A stretch of 64,000 bases of DNA from Siphonodentalium dalli. Lineage: Eukaryota; Mollusca; Scaphopoda; Gadilida; Siphonodentaliidae. The stretch spans positions 212,950,151-213,014,150 of the forward strand of contig CP136065.1 in NCBI GenBank assembly GCA_032622095.1, written 5' to 3'. This document shows positions 34,436 to 46,730 of this stretch, piece by piece. The position numbers were made by a program, and so were the translations under genes. Within the stretch, counting starts at the first letter, position 1. Each line of letters begins with the position of its first letter. The notes under the pieces were generated by a model, which was not told where the DNA came from, did not search any database, and saw nothing but the letters and a program-made list of their open reading frames with translations.

Positions 34436-37124
34436 GCGAGTTTGCGATACCCGTTCGACGGGAACGGGTACGGGTAAATCTGTGAACATCGTCACGGTCA
34501 CTTGGGTACTTTCATTGCAGCACATAAAGCGATAGCGAATTGAAACGGGTAGATTTGTCCCATTGACCGGTAGCCTTTCACTACGATTTTCTCACTCAAA
34601 GGCCCATGAATTCCATGAAATTCCAGTCAGCTATGCGTTAACCTATTTATTGAAAGATTTCATGGACAAATATTATTGATAAAGTTGACATTTTAACCCA
34701 GGATTTGTGTTCAAATTCTCGAGGCGGCTTTTAGCACTTAGATAAATACGGAAGGCCGATTTTTTTCACTAACAACTTTGTTCACTGCATTAATGACAGG
34801 TTGTGATTAAAAGAGTGAGTAGATGGTGCTATAGACGCACATTGCAGGGACATGGATATAGATGGTCTGTGCGTTAGGAACGGTGTCCACCTTCGAATTT
34901 CTAACTACACATCTCGAACCATATCAAATTCACAAGTTTGGGCGTAAATCCACCCCTCCCCTTGGCTGGCATCAAGCTTTCCAATTGTTGGAAACTTTGA
35001 GACCTGACAAGCTTGAACAATTTCCAACTGTTTCTGACAGCCATTTCAGTCCAAATTTTGTTACCAAAAATAGGGAAATATGCAAATGTTGGTCTAAAAA
35101 CTACAAATTATCCACTAATAAATTGTTCGAAAATCAAACTACGAAAACTATTTCAACCTATTGTTTGTGTGAAATTTCCAACAAATGTTGTGTCAGGTAT
35201 ATCAAATTTCCAATGTTGAACATTTGACCAAAGTTGGGGAGGGGGAGTTAAGACACCCCTGTCGTCACGTCCCTGTCTCAACCCATTGTACAAGGACATA
35301 AATATATCGTGGATTTATCTATGCATTGCACATTTGAATACAATTACCGTTTAGTTACCTTATCGTATGTAGGTGGGGACTGATTTCTCATTATAATATA
35401 TATTTACTATCTGAACGGACATGGCGCATTTGAACCACAATTCTTGTGTATACTGTAGTGGGGATAACATAGGTCGCCAAATACACGAAATACCTATACA
35501 TACTCTACAAAATCTAAGCATATAAGCAGAGCGAGTTTCAGCTGTTTTCTGTGTTTCGCACAGAAGTGAAGCAAACGCTCTTTATTCAATCCGTATAATA
35601 AACAGACTACATTTTGACACCTTTTTTGTTACCAAGTTAAACATTTCAACCTACCTCCGGGTTTAGATCCCGACAACAATCCCAATTATTGGGATAAATA
35701 TTCCCTTGCCCCGACGGGCCGACCCTTCGATCTGTTGAAAGATTCCAAACAAGGGTTTACTTAAAGCTACTCAAACCGATCAGACGGTCCCAATATCATA
35801 AAGTTACAACAAGAACATTTCTTCAAAATACGCTTTTGTTATCAGAATCGATTAATTACAACAAAATAATGCTAACTGCTGTCAACTGTAGTATAAAATG
35901 TTGGCCGCATTAGCACTTGATTTTAGAGCTAAGTATCTTCGTCCGCAATTTTGTCCGAGACCGTCGGTTTGATGGGTATATCCTGTCTACCCGGCAGGCA
36001 GAAATTAACGACTTGGCCGGCGGAGATTATAGTCCATATCAAAACACCTGCGGTCCAGTGTTGTCACAGTCCATAACTGTTGGTGGTGAATAACGTTTAA
36101 TAGCGTGAGCCACATTCAGTTTATTTATTTTACACGTTTTATTATTTGTTTGTAAAGATGTATTATGAATTATTATCAGTGTTTTAAGTAGAGTTCACTA
36201 CTGAATATATATACTGTTAGATTCCCTGGTCTGACATAAACAGTAACAATTATGATAAAAACTAGAGTCGGCAGCTCTGTGATGTTGAGGATTATCACAC
36301 CTGCCCCAACACCTACCCGAAACAATAGCCGCCGGGTGAACAGGACGACCCCGGTTTGATGGCTCTTTTCTGGGCCACAAATAATTACACAATTCAAGAA
36401 ATAACAAACTTCAAAAATCGATATCTGATCACTCTGCGCTTTGATGATGGGTTCCTCGATTCGAATCAAATATTTAGTTTTACCCTCGAAGCCAAAAAAA
36501 ATAGTAACTTGGGAGCGTTAATTCGGATTATGCATCTTTAATATGACTAAATATTCCCCAACTAAAATAAGGGACAAATGCGGTATTATATCGAACTGAA
36601 AGTACATGTAGGACAATATTAGACCCTTAGTCTAACACAATACATTTTACACCGAATATTGGTTGGACATTTTAACTATATATAACGTAATTGTATATTT
36701 GAGCTATCATAATCTATTTTCTACGTTTAAAAATTCCAACCGATTTATTGTCAACACTCGATCGGTCTATGACTTGTAGAATCCAATTGTTGAAAATGTT
36801 ACCAATATGAGTGAAAGAAAAGCAACGTCCTCTTCCAACTGCCACCTAGCTCGTCCTTGGTGAAAGCAACTGATTATCATGGGGCTCATCTAATCTAAAT
36901 ACATATTTCCAACAACCCATAACGCTAATTATAACATAGGCCAATAACGCGAATAACAATCTATATCATAATATCTTTTTTGTTGCAGTTGGCTCACCAT
37001 ACATTACCAGTCGATGTGATGAATTCTACCGGTAAAACAGTTTGCGATTTCAAAACGTGTACCGGTACGGGTAGCTACCCGTACGCGTACCGGTACCCGT
37101 ACCGGTTTGAAATCGCAAACTCGC
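34436..37124 (-). mobile_element. TA-flanked element, copy 2
   Basis: Reverse copy of 20799-23051 with the same GCGAGTTTGCGAT ends and TA flanks. It is 436 bp longer, mainly because of the insertion at 35975-36351. No intact protein frame is recognised. Confidence 0.8.
35975..36351. mobile_element. 377-bp insertion with 10-bp target duplication
   Basis: CGGTTTGATG appears on both sides (35965-35974, 36352-36361) but only once in copy 1. Its ends, GGTATATCCTGT..ACCCGGC and complement GGGTCGTCCTGTTCACCCGG, form imperfect terminal inverted repeats. Confidence 0.8.
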
Positions 37125-37999
37125 TATCAACTTCACTGCGAATAGAAACCACCAAACTCAGACAAAAAATGACAGAGTTGCTTTATAGTCTGGTCGTTGA
37201 GACTCGATTTTGAGATGAACCTAGAATATTGAAGTGTGTCGAAATCAACGGGAAATGAAGAATGGGACGATCCTGAGTGGCCAGCACTTGTGTCTCCAAC
37301 TGGCTGTGCTCAATTCCATACATTGTATATACCATTTATCATGATAATGTATATGCCACTTGGTTGAGGTACAGCCAAGTGGCATATACATACTGTAGAT
37401 TAACTTCAGCTATAATTTAAACGGACGTGGGGAGGCTATTGTACGAATAGTATGGTCGTTGAGACTCGATTTTGAGGTGAACCTAGAACAAATTGTTGAC
37501 AAGCTGTTTTTTGTGTCATTTTGTCGGGCAGAATCTGGGGAACAATGTATCCAAAATCCGCTGAAATCCGCTTTGGGGAAAATTTTCTACTGCTCTTTGA
37601 AAAATAGGATCGTATTTATGGCTTTTTGTGTCAATTTTGCTGTTCCTTATTAGTCCAGTCAATCTGACGGAAAGAAAAACCCAACCATGAACAAATTGCT
37701 ATGCAATGTATTTTGGTGTGTTTGAATGTGACTATACCCATATAATAACATCCCCATGAATCACAGGGTGGGAAAGTCGTAAATGTTTGTCAAAAGTCAG
37801 GAATATTTAAACCAAAAAATGGTGAATATTTTCTGATTGAGACTCGGACTTTAAGGTGGACGTATATTAAATTGGCAACCATCTGTTTGGTGTTATTTTG
37901 TCCGGCAGAATCTGGGGAACAATATATATAAAATTCTCTATGTCCGGTCAAACTGATGGAAAGAAACACCGAGCCGTGAACCTAATTGCTATCAACGAC
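36543..37999 (+). repeat. 1457-bp direct duplication, unit 1
   Basis: Matches 38701-40157 at a constant offset of 2158 bases. I noticed only two substitutions (near 36725 and 37264). It begins inside element copy 2 and runs 875 bases past its end. Confidence 0.9.
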
Positions 38000-38300
38000 T
38001 TTTGGTGTTTTTGAGTGTGACCATACTCAAATAATAACATATCCAAAATCCCTATGAAATACATAATGGAAAAGTCGTGATTTTTGCGTTAATATACTGC
38101 AATATGTAAAACAAAATGGTGAAAATTGAAATTTTGTTAATAAACAAATCTGCCAACCATAAATGCTCAGTCGAGTACCCTGACTGCCAATTTGTGACCA
38201 AAGAATAACATATCCAAAACTTCCATGTGGTTCATGAAGGGAAAGTCGTTAAATGTGTATAAAAATGAAGGAAATATGTAAGAAAATGGTGAAAATTGGA
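37180..38300 (+). repeat. Degenerate units with GGTCGTTGAGACTCGATTTT
   Basis: The block recurs at about 37189, 37452 and 37842, each followed by AGGTGAACCTAGAA-like and GCAGAATCTGGGGAACAAT pieces. Weaker copies of GGAAAGTCGT and AAAATGGTGAA lie to 38300. A hairpin ATGTATATGCCACTTGG/CCAAGTGGCATATACAT lies at 37347-37391. Confidence 0.6.
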
Positions 38301-38700
38301 ATTTTTGTCCGGGAACAAGGTCGGCCAACGTGCATCCCCCAGACTGAGGTCCCAGTGCTAAACTTGGTCCATTTGTTTGTTCCTAAAGCTGTCTGCTCAA
38401 ACTATTTTGACGCTAACATGTGGCCATATATGTACCAGGCAATATGGCGGCCATTTCCTGGAGTATACTACCAATAACCTCAATGTCCTCTAGATGTATT
38501 AATATGACAGAAACATGCAACAAAAAAATCACATTATTCTTTTTGCCATAGCATATGCCTGCCATTTCGTGCATAATTTGACTCTAAAACTATAAAATTG
38601 CGAATCCTAACCAGTTATATAAGTTATATCCCGAGGATTTGACAATTCGGTGTCTAACAAGCTTTCAAATTGACAGCGAACATGGCAGTCTGAAGTGAAC

Positions 38701-40157
38701 ATGACTAAATATTCCCCAACTAAAATAAGGGACAAATGCGGTATTATATCGAACTGAAAGTACATGTAGGACAATATTAGACCCTTAGTCTAACACAATA
38801 CATTTTACACCGAATATTGGTTGGACATTTTAACTATATATAACGTAATTGTATATTTGAGCTATCATAATCTATTTTCTAAGTTTAAAAATTCCAACCG
38901 ATTTATTGTCAACACTCGATCGGTCTATGACTTGTAGAATCCAATTGTTGAAAATGTTACCAATATGAGTGAAAGAAAAGCAACGTCCTCTTCCAACTGC
39001 CACCTAGCTCGTCCTTGGTGAAAGCAACTGATTATCATGGGGCTCATCTAATCTAAATACATATTTCCAACAACCCATAACGCTAATTATAACATAGGCC
39101 AATAACGCGAATAACAATCTATATCATAATATCTTTTTTGTTGCAGTTGGCTCACCATACATTACCAGTCGATGTGATGAATTCTACCGGTAAAACAGTT
39201 TGCGATTTCAAAACGTGTACCGGTACGGGTAGCTACCCGTACGCGTACCGGTACCCGTACCGGTTTGAAATCGCAAACTCGCTATCAACTTCACTGCGAA
39301 TAGAAACCACCAAACTCAGACAAAAAATGACAGAGTTGCTTTATAGTCTGGTCGTTGAGACTCGATTTTGAGATGAACCTAGAATATTGAAGTGTGTCGA
39401 AATCAACGGGAAATGAAGAACGGGACGATCCTGAGTGGCCAGCACTTGTGTCTCCAACTGGCTGTGCTCAATTCCATACATTGTATATACCATTTATCAT
39501 GATAATGTATATGCCACTTGGTTGAGGTACAGCCAAGTGGCATATACATACTGTAGATTAACTTCAGCTATAATTTAAACGGACGTGGGGAGGCTATTGT
39601 ACGAATAGTATGGTCGTTGAGACTCGATTTTGAGGTGAACCTAGAACAAATTGTTGACAAGCTGTTTTTTGTGTCATTTTGTCGGGCAGAATCTGGGGAA
39701 CAATGTATCCAAAATCCGCTGAAATCCGCTTTGGGGAAAATTTTCTACTGCTCTTTGAAAAATAGGATCGTATTTATGGCTTTTTGTGTCAATTTTGCTG
39801 TTCCTTATTAGTCCAGTCAATCTGACGGAAAGAAAAACCCAACCATGAACAAATTGCTATGCAATGTATTTTGGTGTGTTTGAATGTGACTATACCCATA
39901 TAATAACATCCCCATGAATCACAGGGTGGGAAAGTCGTAAATGTTTGTCAAAAGTCAGGAATATTTAAACCAAAAAATGGTGAATATTTTCTGATTGAGA
40001 CTCGGACTTTAAGGTGGACGTATATTAAATTGGCAACCATCTGTTTGGTGTTATTTTGTCCGGCAGAATCTGGGGAACAATATATATAAAATTCTCTATG
40101 TCCGGTCAAACTGATGGAAAGAAACACCGAGCCGTGAACCTAATTGCTATCAACGAC
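38701..40157 (+). repeat. 1457-bp direct duplication, unit 2
   Basis: Second copy of 36543-37999. It starts abruptly after GAAGTGAAC and ends at ATCAACGAC, where the minisatellite begins. The 701 bases between the two units are not duplicated. Confidence 0.9.
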
Positions 40158-41135
40158 ACACAACTAGTATCCTGAGACATCCGGAGTGTCATATGTCATA
40201 CAACATACAATTGTCGTCTCATTCCATTCAACTCTAGTGTCCCAAATGGCCCAATCAGTGGCACAATCGGCCACGCCGTGTCCCAATGCCCATAACCAGT
40301 GTTTAAAAACTGTAGCAAGTGTCTTAAACAACTCAATGTGAACAAACCATCAAAAACCACACAACTGAAGTCATAAATTACCCAGCGGGTGACCCAAACC
40401 ATCCAGCTAGTTCCCTATCAATTCAATTGGATAGGTGTTTCAAACCAACTACCAACTGTCATCTCAATACATCTACAATAGTGTACAAAACCCTCCATCG
40501 AGTATATCAGACGACCAAGTGAGTTTATCAAACCATCCAATGAGTTTTCCAAATCATGGTTTGATATATTTGATGGATGGTTTTGTAAACTAGTTCGGGA
40601 CACTCATTGGATGATGTTGGACATAACGTGGATGGCATGAGGCACTAGTTGGGCGTTTTTAGACACTCCTGGTGGTTTGAGACGATCCTCGTGCGGCTTG
40701 GAACTGGACCATTCATTGGATGATTATGGACACTCATCTGTTTGGGAAACCAATTGAATGATTTGTGCATGGTACACACTTGATGGTTTGAAACAACCAT
40801 TTGGGTGGTTTGGGATACCACGTGCGTGAACTGGGACACTCGATTTGTGACATATGACAATAGTTGGATGGTATGAAACACACACTGAACTGGTTTTGGC
40901 TCTATTTGGATGGTTTGTGACACTATCTGGGTGGACTGTGTTGCGCATTATGTGGTTTTGGGACACTAGTTGCCTGATATGGGACCCCTGTTCTATGGAC
41001 TGGGATACTCACCGATTAAGTTGGTATATTATTAAGAAGGTGGTTGAGACACCCGTTGCGTGGTTTTATGCTCCTTAGATGGTTTGGGACACTCATTGGA
41101 TGTATTTCGATACTAGTTTGGTTGCTTTGGACGCT
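40158..41135. repeat. Mirrored minisatellite array
   Basis: Units of about 25-30 bp near GGGACACTCATTGGATGGTTT vary strongly. From 40158 to about 40555 they are on the minus strand (CTAGTGTCCCAAA, AACCATCCA). From about 40560 to 41135 they are on the plus strand. Orientation flips near 40555. Confidence 0.8.
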
Positions 41136-41872
41136 CATCAAATTATATTTGATATGACAAGATTTAGTTAAGAATCAATTATAAAATAAAAAAATTTGAC
41201 TTTCGGTCGAATTTTTTTTCGCCGCCATTTTGGGACACTTTAGGGACAAATTCTCAACATATAGCTAATTATTTTAGGATTAGGATCTGATATCATTTAC
41301 TATGGTGATAGCCATTACATAATATGTTTTCGTCGAAATGGAAACAATACCAAATTTTACTACTTTCGGTCGCAAATTTGTAACTATTTTTGGAAGTGAT
41401 GGCCTCATTTCTGCTAAAATGGGCACTAGTGCTTCATATCTGACATCTAATGAGTATTCAGTACACTGGTGTGTTCAATTTGAGGTTATTCTGGGCATTA
41501 AAATAATAATATGATTTTTCTTCGAAATTTATTACATCTTTTTCGAATTTGATGGACACTGAAGGGCCCAAATTTCCAATCCTCGTGATATGGCTAAAAA
41601 TTATCAGTCATTGATTTCAAATGGCATATGTTGACACACATTATTTGGAACCAATTTAAACTAAAAAAAACAGCTTGTCAATTTGTTCTAGGTCCAATGC
41701 TTCAACGACCAGACTGTTACTCTAAATGTACGAAACATGTTACACATACATTGGCTGTGCGTAGATATCGGCACCTGTATGATTAGAACCAACTTCGTTA
41801 CCACTTCACGGCACATATGTTCTAAATACAGGTGAAGGATTAAAATACAGAATCGGTAAACAAATATCTTAC
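41136..41872. other. Intron, no gene seen
   Basis: AT-rich. Pieces such as TTTCGGTCGAATTTTTTTTC and GCCGCCATTTTGGGACAC look repeat-derived. Confidence 0.4.
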
Positions 41873-42113
41873 CTCCGGGAAGAGCCATTTGACAAATTAC
41901 GGTAAATTTCCCGATGCATTGGGTCGCCCACCACTCGTTGTATCTCGTCGTTAGGATTGCACATTCCGACTGCACGTTGGGTTTCACATCCGGTTCGTCT
42001 TCCCCCCAATTATCCCACGTCGGTACATTCCCGTCTCGCCACACCCATTTCCCGCCAACCTCTTTCTCCCTCAGGTCGATCCAAATTGTACCCCTAAAAT
42101 GGATCAAGAGTTC
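41873..42113 (-). CDS. Exon 3: C-terminal half of the C-type lectin domain
   Basis: After a pyrimidine-rich acceptor (ttccatccacccag) the phase-0 frame reads ELLIHFRGTIWIDL. It continues through KWVWRDGNVPTWDNWGEDEP, SECAILTTRYNEWWATQCIG and FTVICQMALPG. This supplies the WIGL-type core (WIDL), the W-x-W-x-D-G strand and the last three conserved cysteines. At the usual calcium and sugar site EPN is replaced by EPD, and WND by WWA. Canonical calcium-dependent monosaccharide binding is therefore doubtful and a protein ligand is possible. The exon ends in phase 1 at G|gtaaga. Confidence 0.88.
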
Positions 42114-42604
42114 CTGGGTGGATGGAAATGCGAGGAAGTTAAAGATACGGGCGCTGTTGGTGGTGGGTATGATGTTAAAATATTCTCTTCCGTAAAATAC
42201 CGCCATAAACAGAATGAATAGTAAAATATAGACATACCTTTATCTTTATGTTATTGTCCATTTCGCCCTTAGTTATGTGAACAAAAGCAAAAAACGTTAC
42301 ATTTCCTGGGTTTGTTTAGATCCGGATATGGTAAACATAAAGAGCGTTATTTGTTACTGTTTCCTGATATGGAAATAATAAAGAGCGTTTATATCATTTT
42401 TGTTTGATTAACCAATAGAATTGCGCTGAGTTATGTAAACAGAAGCACAACTCTGTAACACGATCAGACTCTTGTTTACGTACGTCTTGACGACAATATA
42501 CTATTTACGCGCTGATTATGTTTGGCATATGCACAAAATAATATATATTGTAATATTCCTTCTGTTGATGGCGATTTGAACAAATATGATATTTCTGCAA
42601 CGAA

Positions 42605-42628
42605 CCCCCCCCCCCCCCCCCCCCCCCC
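42605..42628 (+). repeat. Run of 24 cytosines
   Basis: Uninterrupted homopolymer in the intron between the two lectin-domain exons. Its length is likely to be polymorphic or mis-assembled. Confidence 0.95.
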
Positions 42629-42943
42629 GTGACTTTAAGGGACAACCTATACCGAGTGTGAACATGCACGTATACACACAGGAGTGGTGGTTTGTTTGCA
42701 GCCTACAATTGTATCGGCGAATTTCGCTTCGGTCACAAATAAAATTATTGCCGTTCTGGTGGATCGAAACGGGTCAACTACTATAGTATGTGGTGAACTT
42801 TTATACGAAATGTATATGCCTTAGGAAGATTAATTGGGGTTATTTATTGGCGATATAATTCTTTTTCAACTGAGGAATAATTTTATATGGCAAACACCCT
42901 ACATAATGCAAAGTTTACTACGATGGTATCTTGAGTTCACTCT

Positions 42944-43542
42944 AAGGTAGCTATACACGATTTCCAGCAATTTTAACCAACATGGAGGGGGTACTGTACT
43001 TCAAATCAATGCTGAGCCATTATCTTTGGCATAGGTCCCATCAAGCATGTTTTAATTTCGATAGATATTTTAGTTGTACTCATATGTCTGTAGTTTAGCT
43101 TCTTTGTAAAATTTGTCATTGAGTTATGCCCCTTGGTTTGCACGCACACAACTCTCAATTTTACTCATTTTTTGACTCAAATTGACCATTTTCAACACGA
43201 AAACAGACCATGACATAGCGAATGTCAGTAAATAAGCTTCTTCCACGTGATAGAGCTATGTTAGAGCTGAGAAATATTTGAAATAGAAAATATCGTATCA
43301 ATTTGAAAAAAAATGTCTTGCAAGCGCAGATCACAAAATTCAGGGGGAGAGAAATCGGGCTATTTTCCTGTAACCAATAACACAGAGTTGGCCTTCACTG
43401 AATACGAAAATACTGTTGCGTATCCAAATTTTCCACTTTTTTGAAAAATAATTAAACCTTCAAACTGGATGTTATGCCCCCAGATACTTATTTTTCTATT
43501 TTTCAGACCCCCTACAACCCGTGAAATCGTATACTGCTACCT
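42944..43542. mobile_element. About 600-bp MITE between the lectin exons
   Basis: Ends AAGGTAGCTATACACGATTT and the inverse AAATCGTATACTGCTACCT. No coding frame in between. Confidence 0.65.
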
Positions 43543-43791
43543 AATACAGTGGCATACATGTAGTTGGGTCTATATTTAACGAATCCGGCTTTTAATTTCA
43601 AATACTTTTTCATAATATTATCTAGAACCAACTAGAAATTCTGAATCTTCTTTAGCATGACGGTGAGTTTACAGGCCAATGGATTTGAACTGGTAGAATT
43701 TGGTAACTATGGGCGTAGTCAGAGAATAGATTCGTGGCACGATCTAGTTTCGTGGCCAATAATCGACAGTCAGAAACACGAACCCATTAAC

Positions 43792-43940
43792 CACCAAAAA
43801 ATAGTTTTCTTCTTGTGTCTTTGGCGAGGCCACTATTGCGTCCAGTTTTGCGCATGATGCGCTGGCTTCATCAAACGTCTCCTTTGATTCCAATCTCATA
43901 TAGCAGTTATCTCTGTATAGGCTCCACCCAGGATGGCAGG
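43792..43940 (-). CDS. Exon 2: N-terminal half of the C-type lectin domain
   Basis: A pyrimidine tract ending gcattccag precedes the exon. In phase 1 it reads CHPGWSLYRDNCY, then ASCAKLDAIVASPKTQEEN and YFLV. This is the classic start of a long-form C-type lectin domain: the extra N-terminal cysteine, the GW-x-x-Y-x-x-x-CY motif, the helix with A-x-x-x-C, and E-x-x-x-FL. The donor is either after GTG (gttaat, end 43792) or three bases earlier (gtggtt, end 43795). Both keep phase 0, so the protein differs by one valine only. It joins in frame to exon 3. Confidence 0.85.
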
Positions 43941-44159
43941 CTGGAATGCAGAAAGTAAGTGTAGGGTATAATTTTTGTATATATATATTGAAGACAGAGC
44001 AACTCCAACAAAATATGCACAAATAATAGTGAAGATAATGAGGTTCATACATATTAAAATAGAACTAGAGGTGTGACTGTCCCAATGGGACTAAGCCTTA
44101 AGGATACCCCCGTGTTTTTAAAATACTAAGATGTTTCACATGTCAGTAAACATTTAGTT

Positions 44160-44640
44160 AAAATAATAAAATAACAGTTCCCATTGCAGGTGCACAACCC
44201 TAACCCTAATCTTAAACATATTGACCGAAAAATGTAGCAATAAAAGCTCGGACAAAATTATGCATGTTGCGAAAATGTTCTAAGTCGAAAAAGTGGAATA
44301 ACTCCACAACAAAAGTCGGACAGGCATCATAATCGCAGGTGCACAGCTTCCCATGGTACTAAATATCTGTGCCAAGATTAAAAATCATTGACCTAAAAAT
44401 GTAGGAATAAAAGCTGGGACAAAATTATGCATGTTGCAAAAAAAATTCTAAGTCGAAAAGGGGGGATAACTCCACCAAAAAAATGTCGGACAGACGTCAT
44501 AATCGCAGGTGCACAGGTTCCCATGGTGGTTGATGTCTGTGCCAAGTTTCACGGAAATTTAAAAATGACTGAGACTCCGGACAAATTTGTGTCCACGGAC
44601 GGACGACTGACAACGGACGGACGGACGGACAAGCTTATTC
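44160..44640 (+). repeat. About 177-bp unit repeated, followed by GGACGGAC tract
   Basis: CATAATCGCAGGTGCACAG.. TTCCCATGGT, AAAATTATGCATGTTGC and AATAACTCCAC occur in two full units and a partial one. The end is rich in GGACGGACGGAC. Confidence 0.75.
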
Positions 44641-44644
44641 CAGT

Positions 44645-46332
44645 ATAGATAGATAGATAGATACTTTATTGCGCAATCGCTATACGGATACAGGATATGG
44701 CAAAGAAAGAAAAAAAACAAAAAAATATATACATAAACATGCAAATAAAATATATGACTAGAATATTTGTGCTGAGTGATTACAGTGTTATTGTCGTAAT
44801 ATTTCGGCTTCAATTAAATATTTACTCAGAGCTCTGCTCAGTTGTTTATCATTAGATTTGAATATTTCTTGAAGCTTTTCGCGCTCGTCTAACACATCGT
44901 AATTTGATATCACATTCTTCGCGTAACTGCTAAAGACTTGCCTAGGATTGTGGTACTTCGGGCAGTGTAATAAAAAGTGAGACTCATCTTCGATAGGTTT
45001 ATCTTTAGCGGGCATATTATGACTACATTGTTTGCAAGTTCGTTCCTCTACGGGGATTGGATTATGTTTCACATGTCTGCCTATTTCTATTTCTAGCTTG
45101 TGCGAGCTTGTAACAAGTTTCGATATTGGACGTCTTTCATTTCGAGATAACGTTGTTAATTAAGAAGCCCTTGTTTCAAAATCTGTTTTGATTTTTTCCA
45201 TAAATTCTAATTTACTATTTTCTGCACATGCACCTTTTAAATCAAGGTGCCTCCATGCTTGTCGGAAATGGTCTTTTAATCGGGATTGAAATTTCTCCCC
45301 AAAAGTATCTATGTTGACTGATTTTGGTGATACCCACACGTACCCAAATCCATATTTATATAAGTTATTTTTAATACACTGTAACCACTCATTATCTGCA
45401 TCACAAGAAATCAATTTTAAACATTTATACACCAATCGTTTATCACACAAAGTGTTAGCTCGAAGCCAATAGACTATCATGTTCCTTAATACATTGATAT
45501 AGATCGGAAATCTACCCATTTCGGCTAGTACAGCCATATTAGATGTGTTTCTAAATAATCCCAAAATTCGTTTACAAAATTGTGTGTGGAATTTTTCGAT
45601 GGGATTTTCCTTGCGGCTTTCTGAATAGTCACCCCATATTTCAGATCCATAAGTCAATATCGGTTTTACACAAGAATCAAAAAGTTTGCACGTGACATCA
45701 ATGGGTGCCGAGTCGTCACATGTTCTTTGTAGTGAAAAATGAGCTCTCGATGCTCTAATCTTTAAATCGTTTAATGCATGTGAGAAAGTGCCAGACGCCG
45801 CTAGTTTCAACCCAAGATATGTGTATTGTTGTGTCGTTTCCAACGTATGAGTACCAATTTGAAAAGGATTGTGTTTTAGTTTTTTTCCACTTTTGTTAAA
45901 AATCAATATTTTGGTCTTATTTTTGTTCACAGTTAGTTTCCACCGCGTACAAAAAATGTTCAGTTGAGTCAACATTTTTTGCAAGCCGTCTTGTGACTCC
46001 GAAGTTAATACGAGATCGTCAGCGTACATTAAACACGGTACTTTAAAATTATCTATGCAAGGTGCATGCATGTCGTCGGCCATTAGTTCTTCTGCTAGAC
46101 CATCTACGAAAATATTGAATAATAAAGGGCTAAGGTTATTTCCTTGCATTAAGCCGATTTGGCTGTTTATGGGTGCAGTAAGAGAATTTCCATTGATTTT
46201 TAACCTTGAAGAATAACTGGTTATTATTTCTTTCAAGCACATATAGATGTTTCCCCCAATTCCTAGATTTAATATGGGATAACTGTCCACCAGATGGGCG
46301 GAGTGCTCCTTGCTTGGAGAGGCCATAGCCAT
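44645..46332 (-). mobile_element. 5'-truncated non-LTR retrotransposon with reverse transcriptase
   Basis: The frame 46332-45160 (390 codons, minus) carries LGIGGNIYMCLKEI, then GLMQGNNLSPLLFNIFVDGL (RT block 4), then CLMYADDLVLTSES (catalytic YADD), WKLTVNKNKTKILIF and YTYLGLKL. This is the palm and thumb of a CR1/L2-like reverse transcriptase. The fingers and endonuclease are missing, so the copy is 5'-truncated. It stops at 45160. Another frame (44788-45130) continues the protein with SSHKLEIEIGRH and CKQC..HFLLHCPKYHNPR, the C-terminal CCHC-like region, so at least one frameshift separates them. The 3' end has AATAAAG and a (TATC) run at 44640-44665, a typical tail. It lies in sense with the host gene, in intron 1. 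Confidence 0.85.
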
Positions 46333-46436
46333 GAATTGGCTGTCTTATTCCCCACCCCAATTAGTCATTAAAATAACACTATGCTCGAATATATTAGAGA
46401 ATGCACTGGCTTACAAGATCACGGTAAATATTGTTA

Positions 46437-46512
46437 GGCCAATGCATTCTCTTACATACATGTATGTGAGACGCCATATGGGAGACTCGCATATATAAGA
46501 GAATGCATTGGC
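46437..46512. repeat. Palindrome module in a truncated TTAA-type MITE
   Basis: The module GGCCAATGCATTCTCTTAC..GTATGTGAG.. is followed by GGCACAGGGATTTTG, CCAGTCATGGAAGGATTAA. This is the same right end as the element at 47486-47740. A half module (AGAGAATGCACTGGC) at 46395 marks the left part. Confidence 0.75.
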
Positions 46513-46655
46513 ACAGGGATTTTGTAAAATATCAGGAAGCTCCAGTCATGGAAGGATTAAAATAATTACACTATCTGCAGACACTTGATATAAACGTTAT
46601 GAGAATGACTACTTTGAGCACGATTATTTTCTATCCTTATTCAATCAGCCAGGCA

Positions 46656-46730
46656 GAGAGAGAGAGAGCGCGAGAGAGAGAGAGAGAGGGGAGAGAGAGG
46701 GAGAGAGAGAGCGGGGAGGGGTGAGAACCT
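46656..46730 (+). repeat. GA-rich microsatellite
   Basis: AGAGAGAG with occasional GC or GGG interruptions. A second GA tract lies at 47035-47095. Confidence 0.9.

Noticed and set aside
36980-37213. Frame of 77 codons that is repeated exactly at 39138-39371
   Set aside because: The identity comes from the 1457-bp duplication of transposon DNA; the peptide is a translation of the ACCGGTACGG palindromes.
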